Shown: positions 1 to 13,190, numbered from the stretch's first letter. The stretch is 64,000 nucleotides of DNA from Atriophallophorus winterbourni (GCA_013407085.1 JACCGJ010014861.1:1-64000), one strand, 5' to 3'. Numbers and translations are program-made. The notes: generated by a model not told the origin, from the letters alone.

Positions 1-3000
1 GGTTCACTGAGCCGTGAAACAGTGGATTAATTATAAACAAGGTTATACTTGTTTGCCAACTGTTATATATGGTTCGTATAATGAACCAAGATGTTCAGAC
101 ACAGAATCACGAAGTGAATCTTGGCCAAGCACTCGAGGCGCTTATGGTTGACCAGATTGATGTGTTGCTCACATCCTCATCCATTATACACCACTACCCG
201 TTTCTGGCTGTTTGCCGTCGTTAGGCGGAGACAGTAAGATCAGGTTCAGTGAGCCTTGAAACAGTGGGTTAAACCTAAACAAGGTTTAACTTGTATGCCA
301 ACTGTTATATAAGGTTCGTACAATGAACCAAGATGTTCAGACACAGAATCATGAAGTGAATCTTGGCCAAGCACTCGAGGCGCTTATGGTTGACCAGATT
401 GATGTGTTGCTCACATCCTCATCCATTATGCACCACTACCCGTTTCTGGCTGTTTGCCGTCGTCAGATGGAGACAGTAAGATCAGGTTCAGTGAGCCCTG
501 AAACAGTGGACCAAAGGTAATCACGGTTTAACTTGTATGCCAACTGTTATATAGAGCTCGTACAACGAACCACGATGTTGAGACACAGAATCACAAAGTG
601 TTTCTTGGCCAAGCACTCTAGGCGCTCATGGTTGACCAAAGTTATGTGATGCTGACATCCCCATTCCATACACACCAATACCGGTTTCTTGCTGTTTGCC
701 TTCGTCAGGTGGAGACAGTGAGATCAGGTTCAGCTAGCCTTGAAATAGTGGATTGAAAGTATACAAGGTTATAATTGTATGTAAGCTGTTATATGGGGTT
801 CGTACAACGAACCACGATGTTCAGACACCGAATCACAAAGTGATTCTTGGCCAAGCACTCCAGGCGCTTATGGATGACCAAATCAATGTGTTGCACACCA
901 CCTCATCCCTTACAAACACTACCGGTTTCTGGCTGTTTGCCGTCGTCAGGTTGAGACAGTAAGATCAGGTTCAGTGAGCCTTGAAACACTGGAATAAAGG
1001 TAAACAATGTTATACTTGTATGCCAACTGGTATATAGGGTTCGCACAACGAACCACGATGTTCAGACACAGAATGGTATAGTGATACTTGGTCAAGCACT
1101 CGAGGCGCCCATGGATGACCAAAGTAATGTGTTGCTCACATCCCAATACCTTACACACCACTACCGGTTTCTGCCTGTTTGCCGTCGTCAGGTGGAGAGA
1201 ATTATATCTGGTTCAGTGAGACTTGTAACAGTGGATTGAAAGTAAACAAGGTTATACTTGTATACCAACTGATATATCGGGTTCGTACAACGAACCACGA
1301 TGTTCAGACAGAATCACGAAGTGATTGTTGGTCAAGCACTCAAAGCGCTTATGGATGATCAAAGTGATGTGTTGCTCACATCCCCATCCCTCACACACCT
1401 TTACCGGTTTCTGGCTGTTTGTCGTCGTGGGGTGAGAACAATAAGATCAGGTTCAGTGAGCATTGAAACAGTGGATTAAAGGTAAACAAAGTTAACCTTG
1501 TATGGCAACTGTTATATAGGGTTCGCACAACAAACCACTATGTTCAGACACATAATCACGGAGTGAATCTTGGTCAAGCACTCGAGTCGCTTATGGATGA
1601 CCAAAGTAATGTGTTGCTCACATCCCCATCCCTTACACACCACTACCGGTTTCTGGCTGTTTGCCGTCGTCAGGTGGAGACAGTAAGATCAGTTTCAGTG
1701 AGCCCTGAAACAGTGGATTAAAGGTAAACAAGGTTTAACTTGTATGCCAACATTAATATAGAGCTCGTACAACGAACCACGATGTTCAGACACAGAATCA
1801 TAAAGTGATTCGTGGTCAAGCACTCGAGGCGCTCATGGATGATTAGAGTAATGTGTTGCTCACATCCTCATCCTTTACACAACACTACCGGTTTCTGGCT
1901 ATTTGCCGTCGTCAGGTGGAGACAGTAAGATCAGTTTCAGTGGGGCTCGAAACAGTGGATTGAAAGTAAACAAGGATGATCGTGTAAGCTAACTGTTGTA
2001 TAGGGTTCGTACAACGAACCACGATGTTCAGACACAGAATGGTATAGTGATTCTTGGTCAAGCACTCGAGGCGCCCATGGATGAACAAAGTAATGTGTTG
2101 CTCACATCCCAATACCTTACACACCACTACCGGTATTTGCCTGTTTGCCGTCGTCAGGTGGAGAGAATTATATCTGGTTCAGTGAGACTTGTAACAGTGG
2201 ATTGAAAGTAAACAAGGTTATACTTGTATACCAACTGTTATATCGGGTTCGTACAACGAACCACGATGTTCAGACAGAATCACAAAGTGATTGTTGGTCA
2301 AGCACTCAAGGCGCTTATGGATGATCAAAGTGATGTGTTGCTCACATCCCCATCCCTCACACACCTCTACCGGTTTCTGGCTGTTTGTAGTCGTGGGGTG
2401 GAAACAATAAGATCAGGTTCAGTGAGCCTTGAAACAGTGGATTAAAGGTAAACAAAGTTAAACTTGTACGGCAACTGTTACATAGGGTTTTCTACAACGA
2501 ACCACGATGTTCAGACACAGAATCACAAAGTGATTCTAGGTCATGCATTCGAGGCGTTTATGGATGAACAAAGTAATGTGTTCCTCACATCCCCATCCCT
2601 TACACATCACTACCGTTCTCTGGATGTTTGTCGTCGTCAGGTGGAGACAGTAACATCAGGTTCAGTGAGCCCTGAAACAGTGGATTAAAGGTAAACAAGG
2701 TTATACTTGTATGCCAACATTAATATAGAGCTCGTACAACGAACCACGATGTTCAGACACAGAATCATAAAGTGATTCGTGGTCAAGCACTCGAGGCGCT
2801 CATGGATGATTAGAGTAATGTGTTGCTCACATCCTCATCCTTTACACAACACTACCGGTTTCTGGCTATTTGCCGTCGTCAGGTGGAGACAGTAAGATCA
2901 GTTTCAGTGGGGCTCGAAACAGTGGATTGAAAGTAAACAAGGATGATCGTGTAAGCTAACTGTTGTATAGGGTTCGTACAACGAACCACGATGTTCAAAC

Positions 3001-6000
3001 AGAGAATCACAAAGTGATTCTTGGCCAAGCACTCCAGGCGCTTATGGATGACCAAATCAATGTGTTGCACACCACCTCATTCCTTACTAACACTACCGGT
3101 TTCTGGCTGTTTGCCGTCGTCAGGTTGAGACAGTGAGATCAGGTTCACTGAGCCTTGAAACACTGGAATAAAGGTAAACAATGTTATACTTGTATGCCAA
3201 CTGGTATATAGGGTTCGCACAACGAACCACGATGTTCAGACACAGAATGGTATAGTGATTCTTGGTCAAGCACTCGAGGCGCCCATGGATGAACAAAGTA
3301 ATGTGTTGCTCACATCCCAATACCTTACACACCACTACCGGTTTCTGCCTGTTTGCCGTCGTCAGGTGGAGAGAATTATATCTGGTTCAGTGAGACTTGT
3401 AACAGTGGATTGAAAGTAAACAAGGTTATACTTGTATACCAACTGTTATATCGGGTTCGTACAACGAACCACGATGTTCAGACAGAATCACAAAGTGATT
3501 GTTGGTCAAGCACTCAAGGCGCTTATGGATGATCATAGTGATGTGTTGCTCACATCCCCATCCCTCACACACCTCTACCGGTTTCTGGCTGTTTGTAGTC
3601 GTGGGGTGGAAACAATAAGATCAGGTTCAGTGAGCCTTGAAACAGTGGATTAAAGGTAAACAAAGTTAAACTTGTACGGCAACTGTTACATAGGGTTTTC
3701 TACAACGAACCACGATGTTCAGACACAGAATCACAAAGTGATTCTAGGTCATGCATTCGAGGCGTTTATGGATGAACAAAGTAATGTGTTCCTCACATCC
3801 CCATCCCTTACACATCACTACCGTTCTCTGGATGTTTGTCGTCGTCAGGTGGAGACAGTAACATCAGGTTCAGTGAGCCCTGAAACAGTGGATTAAAGGT
3901 AAACAAGGTTATACTTGTATGCCAACATTAATATAGAGCTCGTACAACGAACCACGATGTTCAGACACAGAATCATAAAGTGATTCGTGGTCAAGCACTC
4001 GAGGCGCTCATGGATGATTAGAGTAATGTGTTGCTCACATCCTCATCCTTTACACAACACTACCGGTTTCTGGCTATTTGCCGTCGTCAGGTGGAGACAG
4101 TAAGATCAGTTTCAGTGGGGCTCGAAACAGTGGATTGAAAGTAAACAAGGATGATCGTGTAAGCTAACTGTTGTATAGGGTTCGTACAACGAACCACGAT
4201 GTTCAAACAGAGAATCACAAAGTGATTTTTGGTCAATCACTCGAGGCGCTTATGGATGACCAAAGTAATGTTTTCCTCACATCCCCATGCCTTACACACC
4301 ACTACCGGTTTCTGGCTGTTTTTTGTCGTCAGGTGGAGACTCTAAGATCCGGTTCACTGAGCCGTGAAACAGTGGATTAATTATAAACAAGGTTATACTT
4401 GTTTGCCAACTGTTATATATGGTTCGTATAATGAACCAAGATGTTCAGACACAGAATCACGAAGTGAATCTTGGCCAAGCACTCGAGGCGCTTATGGTTG
4501 ACCAGATTGATGTGTTGCTCACATCCTCATCCATTATACACCACTACTGGTTTCTGGCTGTTTGCCTTCGTTAGGTGGAGACAGTAAGACAGGTTCAGTG
4601 AGCCCGAAAACAGTGGGGTAAACCATAAACAAGGTGTAAACTTGTATGCCTAACTGTTATATAAGGTTCGTACACGAACCAAGTGTTTAGACACAGGAAT
4701 CATGACGGATCTTGGCCAAGCACTCGAGGCGCTTATGGTTGACCAGATTGATGTGTTGCTCACATCCTCATCCATTATACACCACTACCCGTTTCTGGCT
4801 GTTTGCCGTCGTTAGGCGGAGACAGTAAGATCAGGTTCAGTGAGCCTTGAAACAGTGGGTTAAACCTAAACAAGGTTTAACTTGTATGCCAACTGTTATA
4901 TCAGGTTCGTACAATGAACCAAGATGTTCAGACACAGAATCATGAAGTGAATCTTGGCCAAGCACTCGAGGCGCTTATGGTTGACCAGATTGATGTGTTG
5001 CTCACATCCTCATCCATTATGCACCACTACCCGTTTCTGGCTGTTTGCCGTCGTCAGATGGAGACAGTAAGATCAGGTTCAGTGAGCCCTGAAACAGTGG
5101 ACCAAAGGTAATCACGGTTTAACTTGTATGCCAACTGTTATATAGAGCTCGTACAACGAACCACGATGTTGAGACACAGAATCACAAAGTGTTTCTTGGC
5201 CAAGCACTCTAGGCGCTCATGGTTGACCAAAGTTATGTGATGCTGACATCCCCATTCCATACACACCAATACCGGTTTCTTGCTGTTTGCCTTCGTCAGG
5301 TGGAGACAGTGAGATCAGGTTCAGCTAGCCTTGAAATAGTGGATTGAAAGTATACAAGGTTATAATTGTATGTAAGCTGTTATATGGGGTTCGTACAACG
5401 AACCACGATGTTCAGACACCGAATCACAAAGTGATTCTTGGCCAAGCACTCCAGGCGCTTATGGATGACCAAATCAATGTGTTGCACACCACCTCATCCC
5501 TTACAAACACTACCGGTTTCTGGCTGTTTGCCGTCGTCAGGTTGAGACAGTAAGATCAGGTTCAGTGAGCCTTGAAACACTGGAATAAAGGTAAACAATG
5601 TTATACTTGTATGCCAACTGGTATATAGGGTTCGCACAACGAACCACGATGTTCAGACACAGAATGGTATAGTGATACTTGGTCAAGCACTCGAGGCGCC
5701 CATGGATGACCAAAGTAATGTGTTGCTCACATCCCAATACCTTACACACCACTACCGGTTTCTGCCTGTTTGCCGTCGTCAGGTGGAGAGAATTATATCT
5801 GGTTCAGTGAGACTTGTAACAGTGGATTGAAAGTAAACAAGGTTATACTTGTATACCAACTGATATATCGGGTTCGTACAACGAACCACGATGTTCAGAC
5901 AGAATCACGAAGTGATTCTTGGTCAAAGCACTCAAGGCGCTTGTGGATGACCAAAGTAATGTGTTGCTCACATCCCCATCCCTTACACACCACTACCGGT

Positions 6001-8205
6001 TTCTGGCTGTTTGCCGTCGTCAGGTGGAGACAGTAAGATCAGTTTCAGTGAGCCTTGAAACAGTGGATTAAAGGTAAACAAGGTTAACTTGTATGCCAAC
6101 TGTTATATAGGGTTCGTACAACGAACCACGATGTTCAGACACGAATACAAAGGATTCTTGGTCAGCATTCGAGGCGTTAATGGATGAGAAAGTAATGTGT
6201 CCTCACATCCCCATCCCTTACACACACTACTTTCTGGAGTTTGTCCGTCGTCAGGTGGAGCCAGTAACATCAGGTTCAGTGAGCCTGAAACAGTGGATGA
6301 AAGGTAAACAAGGTTAACTTGTATGCCAATTGTTATATAGGGTTCGCACAAAACCACGATGTCAGACACAGAATCACAAGATTTTTTGCCAAGCACTCGA
6401 GGCGCTTATGGATGACTAAAGTAATGTTGCTCACATCCATCCCTTACAAACTACCGGTTTCTGGCTGCTTGGCCGTCGTCAGGTTGAAACCAGTGAGATC
6501 AGGTTCATGAGCCTTGAAAACAGTGGATTAAAGGTAAACAAGGTTTATACTTGTATGCCAACTGGTATATAGGGTTCGCACAACGAACCACGATGTTCAG
6601 ACACAGAATGGTATAGTGATTCTTGGTCAAGCACTCGAGGCGCCCATGGATGAACAAAGTAATGTGTTGCTCACATCCCAATACCTTACACACCACTACC
6701 GGTTTCTTCCTGTTTGCCGTCGTCAGGTGGAGAGAATTATATCTGGTTCAGTGAGACTTGTAACAGTGGATTGAAAGTAAACAAGGTTATACTTGTATAC
6801 CAACTGTTATATCGGGTTCGTACAACGAACCACGATGTTCAGACAGAATCACAAAGTGATTGTTGGTCAAGCACTCAAGGCGCTTATGGATGATCAAAGT
6901 GATGTGTTGCTCACATCCCCATCCCTCACACACCTCTACCGGTTTCTGGCTGTTTGTCGTCGTGGGGTGGAGACAATAAGATCAGGTTCAGTGAGCCTTG
7001 AAACAGTGGATTAAAGGTAAACAAAGTTAAACTTGTATGTCAACTTTTACATAGGGTTTTCCACAACGAAACACGATGTTCAGAACCGAATCACAAAGTG
7101 ATTCTTGGTAATGCATTCGAGGCGTTTATGGATGAACAAAGTAATGTGTTGCTCACATCCCATCCCTTACACATCACTACCGGTCTCTGGCTGTTTGCCG
7201 TCGTCAGGTGGATACAGTAACATCAGGTTCAGTGAGCCCCGAAACAGTGGATTAAAGGTAAACAAGGTTTAACTTGTATGCCAACTGTTATATAGAGCTC
7301 GTACAACGAACCACGATGTTGAGACGCAGAATCACAAAGTGATTCTTGGCCAAGCACTCTAGGCGCTTATGGTTGACCAAAGTTATGTGATGCTGACATC
7401 CCCTTTCCATACACACCACTTCCGGTTTCTGGCTGTTTGCCGTCGTCAGGTGGAGACAGTGAGATCAGGTTCAGCGAGACTTGAAACAGTGGATTGAAAG
7501 TAAACAAGGTTATACTTGTATGTCAACTGTTATATGGGGTTCGTACAACGAACCACGATGTTCAGACACCGAATCACAAAGTGATTCTTAGCCAAGCACT
7601 CGAGGCGCTTATAGATGACCAAATTAATGTGTTGCTCACCACCTCATCCCTTACAATCACTACTGGTTTCTGGCTGTTTGCCGTCGTCAGGTGAGACAGT
7701 AAGTTCAGGTTCAGTGATCCTTGAAACAGTGGAATAAAGGTAAACAAGGTTATACTTATATGACAAATGTTATATAGGGTTCGCACAACGAACCACGATG
7801 TTCCGACACCGAATCACAGAGTGATACTTGGTCAAGCACTCGAGGCGCCTATGGATGACAAAATTTATGTGATGCTCACATCCCCATTCCTTACACAACA
7901 CTACCGGTTTCTGGCTGATTGCCGTCGTCAGGTGGAGACAGTAAGATCAGTTTCAGTGGGGCTCGAAACAGTGGATTGAAAGTAAACAAGGATGATCGTG
8001 TAAGCTAACTGTTGTATAGGGTTCGTACAACGCAGCACTATGTTCAGACAAAAAATCACAAACTGATTCTATGTCAAGCATTCGAGGCTTTCATGGTTGA
8101 CGAAAATAATGTGTTTCTCACATCCCCATCCCATACACACCACTATCGGTTTCTGGCTGTTTGTCGTCGTCAGGTTCAGTGAGCCTTGAAACAGTGGTTC
8201 GTTTT
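1..8205 (+). repeat. ~241-bp tandem satellite array (about 34 units)
   Basis: Head-to-tail units of roughly 241 bp fill this stretch. Each contains, in order, a segment with GGTTCGTACAACGAACC, one with GAATCACAAAGTGATTC, then GTGTTGCTCACATCC, CTACCGGTTTCTGGC and CAGTGAGCC. Units differ by substitutions and small indels. The array is open at the left window edge. Many units have short open frames of 60-74 codons on either strand, but these only reflect shared repeat sequence, and the unit length is not a multiple of three. I do not recognise the family; it is a satellite by arrangement. Fragments of the same unit occur elsewhere in the window. Confidence 0.97.
797..846 (+). repeat. representative paired hairpins inside a satellite unit
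   Basis: At 797-813 GGTTCG and CGAACC flank a 5-base loop (6-bp perfect stem). At 830-846 GAATCAC and GTGATTC flank AAA (7-bp perfect stem). Both recur in most units; some units carry changes in one arm. Function unknown. Confidence 0.85.
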
Positions 8206-8252
8206 ACGAACCCTATATAACAATTGGCATACAAGTATAACCTTGAATATCT
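8198..8252 (-). repeat. inverted partial satellite unit ending the array
   Basis: After the plus-strand piece ending in CTTGAAACAGTGG the sequence continues with TTCGTTTTACGAACC and then reads the satellite backwards (reverse complement of the region around GTATGCCAACTG). The array therefore ends in a head-to-head fold-back that runs directly into repeat R-A. Confidence 0.85.
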
Positions 8253-8254
8253 TA

Positions 8255-8510
8255 GATGATTATTTAAATATTGCATTCTGACTTATATTGGTTAACAATT
8301 AATAATCAAGGATCTCTGCAAACGTTTAAGGCAACATTTAATAATGATCAATTTTGAATTGCTAGATTATCTGCAAATATTTTCTTAGCACACAGATGGA
8401 GCACATGACTATCGTATCACTGATGCTTTTGCTGTGCCTGTTTCATAGAAATGAGTATAAGGATGAAGAAGAAGAAAGAATAAAAATGGCCTTATTCGAG
8501 TACACAAATT
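8255..8510 (+). repeat. R-A repeat, copy A, left part
   Basis: Matches 12620-12830 and, inverted, about 28300-28500. Shared landmarks include GCATTCTGACTTAT, GGTTAACAATT and CACTGATGCTTTTGCTGT. No coding capacity is visible. The copy is interrupted from about 8.5 kb by a reverse-transcriptase remnant. Confidence 0.75.
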
Positions 8511-8659
8511 TTCAGCGATACAATTAATTCGACCACAATTATAAAATGTACATTTTTATAAAAGACATGTCGAATAAGGATGATCCCTCTTCTGTTATTA
8601 TACTGTCAGTTTCTTCCTCAAATCGAGAATAACTTTTGTATGATCAACCAAATATCGAG

Positions 8660-9420
8660 CTAGGTAAGGAATAAATGAATTTTTGGATTTCTCAGTTCTT
8701 GCATACGGGACGATATGTGACTACGCGTAGCTGGGAACGATCTGCAAGCCATAAGGACTTCATGCATTGGGTGTGCATTATCAGACGTTATGACTCTGAC
8801 CAATCTGTCACATTCACGAAAGTGGCGTTCGACGATTATATCACGAATTAACTCGGTAGAGGAAGAGCTCAATCTTGAAATTATTCTGATTCCCCTTCTG
8901 ATCATCACAAAATCCTTTTCAAGAAGACCAGGAAAAATTATAGGGGATGCGTAGATTACAATGGGAACAATTCAAGAAAAAACAAAACATCTAACTACAT
9001 CAGGAGGAACAGCTAAAGAACGCAGACGTAATGCGTAAAATGATAACCTTTCAACCTTCAATTACTGTGCAGTCACATTATCGGTCCATTTTGAGCCTCT
9101 GTGATAAAATGACGCCAAGATACTTGAAACGCGCGCTTCTGCTGAAGTTCGAGCCATGGAAGGAAATCATGGAAATTCCTTGAAGCAGAGTTTGACGACG
9201 TTAACCAGCCAAGTTTGAAAATATTACCTTTTTGCATTTTTGAGGATTTAACGATAAGCAAGCGAGGATGACCACTGGCCAATGTTATTGATAATTAATT
9301 CAGATGTAGGAGTGTCAGCAAGTCTATAGTGGTCAAAATCAACAGCAATGTCATCAGCATATTTTAGAATAATAGTGGATTGAAGGCAAGGAAGAACAGA
9401 AATGTAGATATATCGGCTAA
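8660..9420 (-). pseudogene. CR1-like reverse transcriptase remnant (YADD to C-terminus)
   Basis: On the minus strand the region near 9350 reads KYADDIAV, the catalytic YADD box of a reverse transcriptase. After several stops and frame changes it continues with residues typical of the C-terminal part of CR1-type LINE proteins, such as YASPIIFPGLL near 8930 and RHFRECDRL near 8830. The segment between YADD and the C-terminal part is shortened. It splits R-A copy A, so it probably inserted there and then decayed. It is non-functional. Confidence 0.75.
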
Positions 9421-9429
9421 AATATTCCT

Positions 9430-11080
9430 ATTTTCCTCGAGCTTATCTTACGAGCCAAAACATTTTAAAAGTTCATTTTAGTTATTCGGGTCCAACCCTA
9501 TACGGGTACCTCTTTAAATTTGGATGCACTCATAAGAAACGCAAACCTAATCGAACGAATTCAACATCACATTTCCAACAAAAAATTCGTCTGTTCCTTC
9601 ATTCAGCCCGTGTATGCTTATTGTGGAAAAGTTTACACCAATAAATTGTATTCTCATTTAATTAAATTCCCTAAAGAACGTTACAATTTTATATTGAGTA
9701 AAACAGTGTTCACCCCACTTATTTGAAACCCTTATTGTTCCCGATTGACACAATTGGAAATTTGTTATACAAACATTCATTTCACACCTACATTTCCCCA
9801 CTCGCTTTCAAACTTGCATTTCGTTTCGCTCCTCTTTTAACCTCATTGATGCTGACACGAAATTATATTTTGTTTAAATTTTATATGAACATTCTATTGT
9901 ATTCCAGATGGTTTCACGGTTTTTTCCAGCATAAATCTAAAATCAATATAAATTAATAGACAAAATTGCATCCATTTCAACCGCATATAAACCATGCGAC
10001 GAAAAATAACACCTAAGTCGTCATAAAACTACAACCATCTAGAAATGACATCGTTGTTCAGCACGTAGCTCTCATATTAGTTATGACTTTCCGAGTTGGT
10101 CCTTAACAAAATTGCGTCTATAAAAAAACTGCGTTATCAACGTCTTGCCAATTTCTGGTAAAAAACAACATTTTTTTCAAAAGTTCAATCAGTATACACA
10201 ATTATTATGTAATTTGTTTTTTATCATTTTTGTTTTTCACGAGTTCAGCCAAAATGAACCAAAGAATGACTAATCCTATGCCAAAATGTGCGTTTTTCGT
10301 GTTTTGATCAACTTTGTAAAAGCAATTAACTATGTAATATTACGTTTTAAAGTTATAAATACAATATTATAGACGTGTAATTGATCTGAATTGATTCTTA
10401 ATACTCGGTGAATGCAAAAATTCACTCAAAACATCGGTCGCGCGAATGAGTCAAGCTGTGTATTTGAAAAACTACTTGCCACACGTGAATCAAACCAAAA
10501 TAACTGGGCAAAATTATTTTTCTGGGGATTTTTCCAACTTGTAACGATGACCTTGGATGTTGCTAACAGAATTATTTAACATAAGATATGCAATGCCTGG
10601 GAATTAATTGTAAGATTTTTGCATGCAAGAATGAGATCATCTTAAAAATATGCTCATAACTTTCGTATGATGTACCAAATTTATTTAATTTATCGGATAT
10701 GCGAAATTCAGACGGGAGGATCGCTTATATCGACCTTTCGGATGATATGCAGACAACCACTCTCCGCTACGATACAAAATCATAAAGCACAAAGAAGTCC
10801 GACGACGATGATCGCTAACGGTCTGAGCGAGACCAACAATTGAAGGATAAAATGATGCACAACCTAATCCGAAATCGAAGTATATTCCACTTTTCTAAGT
10901 CTGATTAAACGCGCTCATTAAGTTGAGGTATTAAAACGTACCCTTTAATAGAAGATCGGTTGACAAATGAAATCAATGTGACAACCGTTGCAGACAAGTT
11001 TCACTTGAATAATGTGGAGCAATGCATATCGTGCGTTGAACGCCCGAACGGACAACGTGACTTTTGCCCGGAGCCGCAGT
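9430..11080 (+). repeat. R-A repeat, copy A, main part
   Basis: Closely similar to 12850-13190 plus 14363-15414 and to the reverse complement of about 26810-28200. Landmarks: TCTTTAAATTTGG, CCGTGTATGCTTATTGTGG, AACCGCATATAA, ACTCTCCGCTACGATAC. Two 68- and 77-codon frames at 9520-9956 are not kept open in copy B, so I do not call them genes. The family is not recognised. Confidence 0.75.
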
Positions 11081-11384
11081 GTCCTCAGAGTTTAACCTGA
11101 TGGCTATGACAACGAGTACTTTTAGATTAAGTTGTAATGTTGAAACGTAACATCAAAGACGACACCGGCAGGTAAATCGAGTTTCAAGCGTCGAGGTCAT
11201 TTCTCCTGTTGATAAAGACGCAACTTGTCAAGACGATCATCACAGGTTTGCAAACGGAAATTTTGGACCGGCTTTGTTGCTTTGTTGTTTTCTCTAGAAT
11301 TGCATTCTCTTCTTTTGATAGACCATATTCAAGACAATGATTGATTTGCTAGCTATAGATTATCCTCAGTATATCAGGACTATA
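11081..11384. other. unassigned sequence, nothing recognised
   Basis: No open frame with family resemblance and no clear match elsewhere in the window was seen. Confidence 0.4.
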
Positions 11385-11639
11385 CTATGAAAAAGGCAGC
11401 CGAATTACATAAAACATTCGATTAGCGGCGTGGGTATTCGGAAGTTTTTTGGCATTGTTCTTCAACGAGTCCGACACATGTATCCCCAGATATCTTTCAC
11501 AATGTACAGACTTGATTGAATCAACATCAAGAAAGCACATTTTCATCGCTGACCAAGGTCCAACGTGCCTAGCTATACACTTCGCTGGATTTATTGGTAG
11601 TTTCCAACGAATAAACGAGACTTGTAACAGTAATTCCAC
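11385..11639 (-). pseudogene. reverse transcriptase fragment of a CR1-like LINE
   Basis: The 84-codon minus-strand frame carries LPINPAKC, then VHCERYLGIHVSDSLK and ANRMFYVIRLPFS. This is the pattern that follows the catalytic box in CR1/Jockey reverse transcriptases, where a lysine-cysteine pair is followed by a Y/D-LG-V segment and HC/AN motifs. It is a short piece with no catalytic residues and could belong to the same family as the remnant at 8660-9420. Confidence 0.65.
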
Positions 11640-12535
11640 TATACATATCGTTAAATAGACTAATTGAGCAAATTCACAGGAAATTAATCCTAATGATTAA
11701 TTTTCGATGCATCTTCGACCTTTGACGTCCCACTTCAGTTGGCGCGCGGAATGCCATCTGATGAAGATTCGATTTTGCACAAACCATGAATAATTGGTGT
11801 CACAGTCTTTGAATTCATATGATCTGGAAAGGAAAATGCATCTTATATTGGTGAGACTAAAAGGAATGAGATAACTAAAGCAAATGATTAGACCGACGGT
11901 GTTCCCAAGATTATTTATGTTGTGAAATTGTTCGGAAAAATGAGGTATAACACAAAGACTGAACTGGGTCCACAGTTTTAAAAGGTGTTCTACATGATGG
12001 TTTGTTCTACTGGCTACAAACTTCTCTGGATATGTTGGACTCGAATCTTCATGTTCAAGAAAAATATGGCATTGAAATCACACAATTACACAACATGGTT
12101 TTTCGTTGGCATGTTTTTGATTAATGCTGTGCGGAGTTGATTAAAACTTCTTTTTCGAACTGTGTCAACAAAAGCGTTGTCGCAAAAAACATTGGGCAAG
12201 GTAATTGTACCATTGTTGCTCTCGAAATTTAGCGTCCGATTCTGTTTGTTGCCGCTGCTGAATTGTTCTGTTTCGCACGACAAGCACTATTCTAGGAACT
12301 CGAAGCAAATTAGAGCTTCTTAAGTTCATTGTTTATGACAAATATTTTTCTTAAGCCTCTGAGGATTTTGACGTCGCCATGAAATAAAGGTTTCACGTAC
12401 AAACGTTTTTTTGTTCACAGTTTCAAAGCCTATGTATCGTATTTTCATACAATCCGTATTCCATATATATGTTTAAAAGCTAATCATCTTCATCATAGAT
12501 TGGGATGTTACAAATTACAAAATTACAAACTTTAC
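11640..12535. other. unassigned sequence with a weak GIY-YIG-like motif
   Basis: The plus strand near 11845 reads ASYIGETKRNE in an open stretch, resembling the YIGET part of GIY-YIG endonucleases found in Penelope-like elements. A 65-codon minus-strand frame at 12086-12283 has no recognised family. Nothing else is assigned. Confidence 0.3.
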
Positions 12536-13190
12536 ACTTGTAAAACCTAAACTAAGCTGTTGTTATAGTGATTTTGGTTCACGACCTTTTGATCCGCATA
12601 AGACCCAGATAGATAGTTATTGAAAGATTGCATTCTGACTTATGTTGGTTAACAATTGAGAATCGAGGAACCCTTCAAGCGCTAACATTTAAGGCAACAA
12701 TTATGATCAATTTTAAATGAGTCGACCATCTCCAAATATTTTCTTACTACACAGTTGGAGCACATTACTAGCGTGTCACTGATGCTTTTGCTGTTCCTGT
12801 TTTAAAGAAATCCGCATGAGTACTTTGATCGGCAAAAATATTCGTATCTACCTCGACTTTGTGGTTGGTTCTGCAAAGCAAACAAAGTTTTCAAGTTGAA
12901 TTTAATTATTTACCTCCAAACCTATACAGGCACTTCTTTAAATTTGGTTCCACTCATTATGAACGCAGTCCTAATCCGAACAATTCAATATCACATTCCC
13001 ACTAGATTTTCGTCCGTTCTTTTATTCAGTCCGTGTATGCTTATTGTGGAAACGTTTACACCAAGAAATTGAATTCTCACCTATTGAATTCCCTAAAGAA
13101 AAGTTACAATTTCCTATTGAATAATACCGCATTCACCCCACTTATTTAAAACCCTAATTGTTTCCGATTGACACAATTAGAAATTTTTTA
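12536..13190 (+). repeat. R-A repeat, copy B, left part
   Basis: Starts with sequence shared with the inverted copy C near 28566 (TTATAGTGAT, GGTTCACGA). It follows copy A through CCGTGTATGCTTATTGTGG to TTATACAAAC, where a LINE fragment interrupts it. Confidence 0.75.

Noticed and set aside
797..813. Satellite hairpin as a tRNA T-arm or SINE B box
   Set aside because: Only GGTTCG fits; the rest of the B box, an A box and a cloverleaf are missing.
323..8000. Repeated 60-97-codon open frames on both strands of the satellite
   Set aside because: They recur with the unit, exist on both strands, and are broken in many units; no coding signature.
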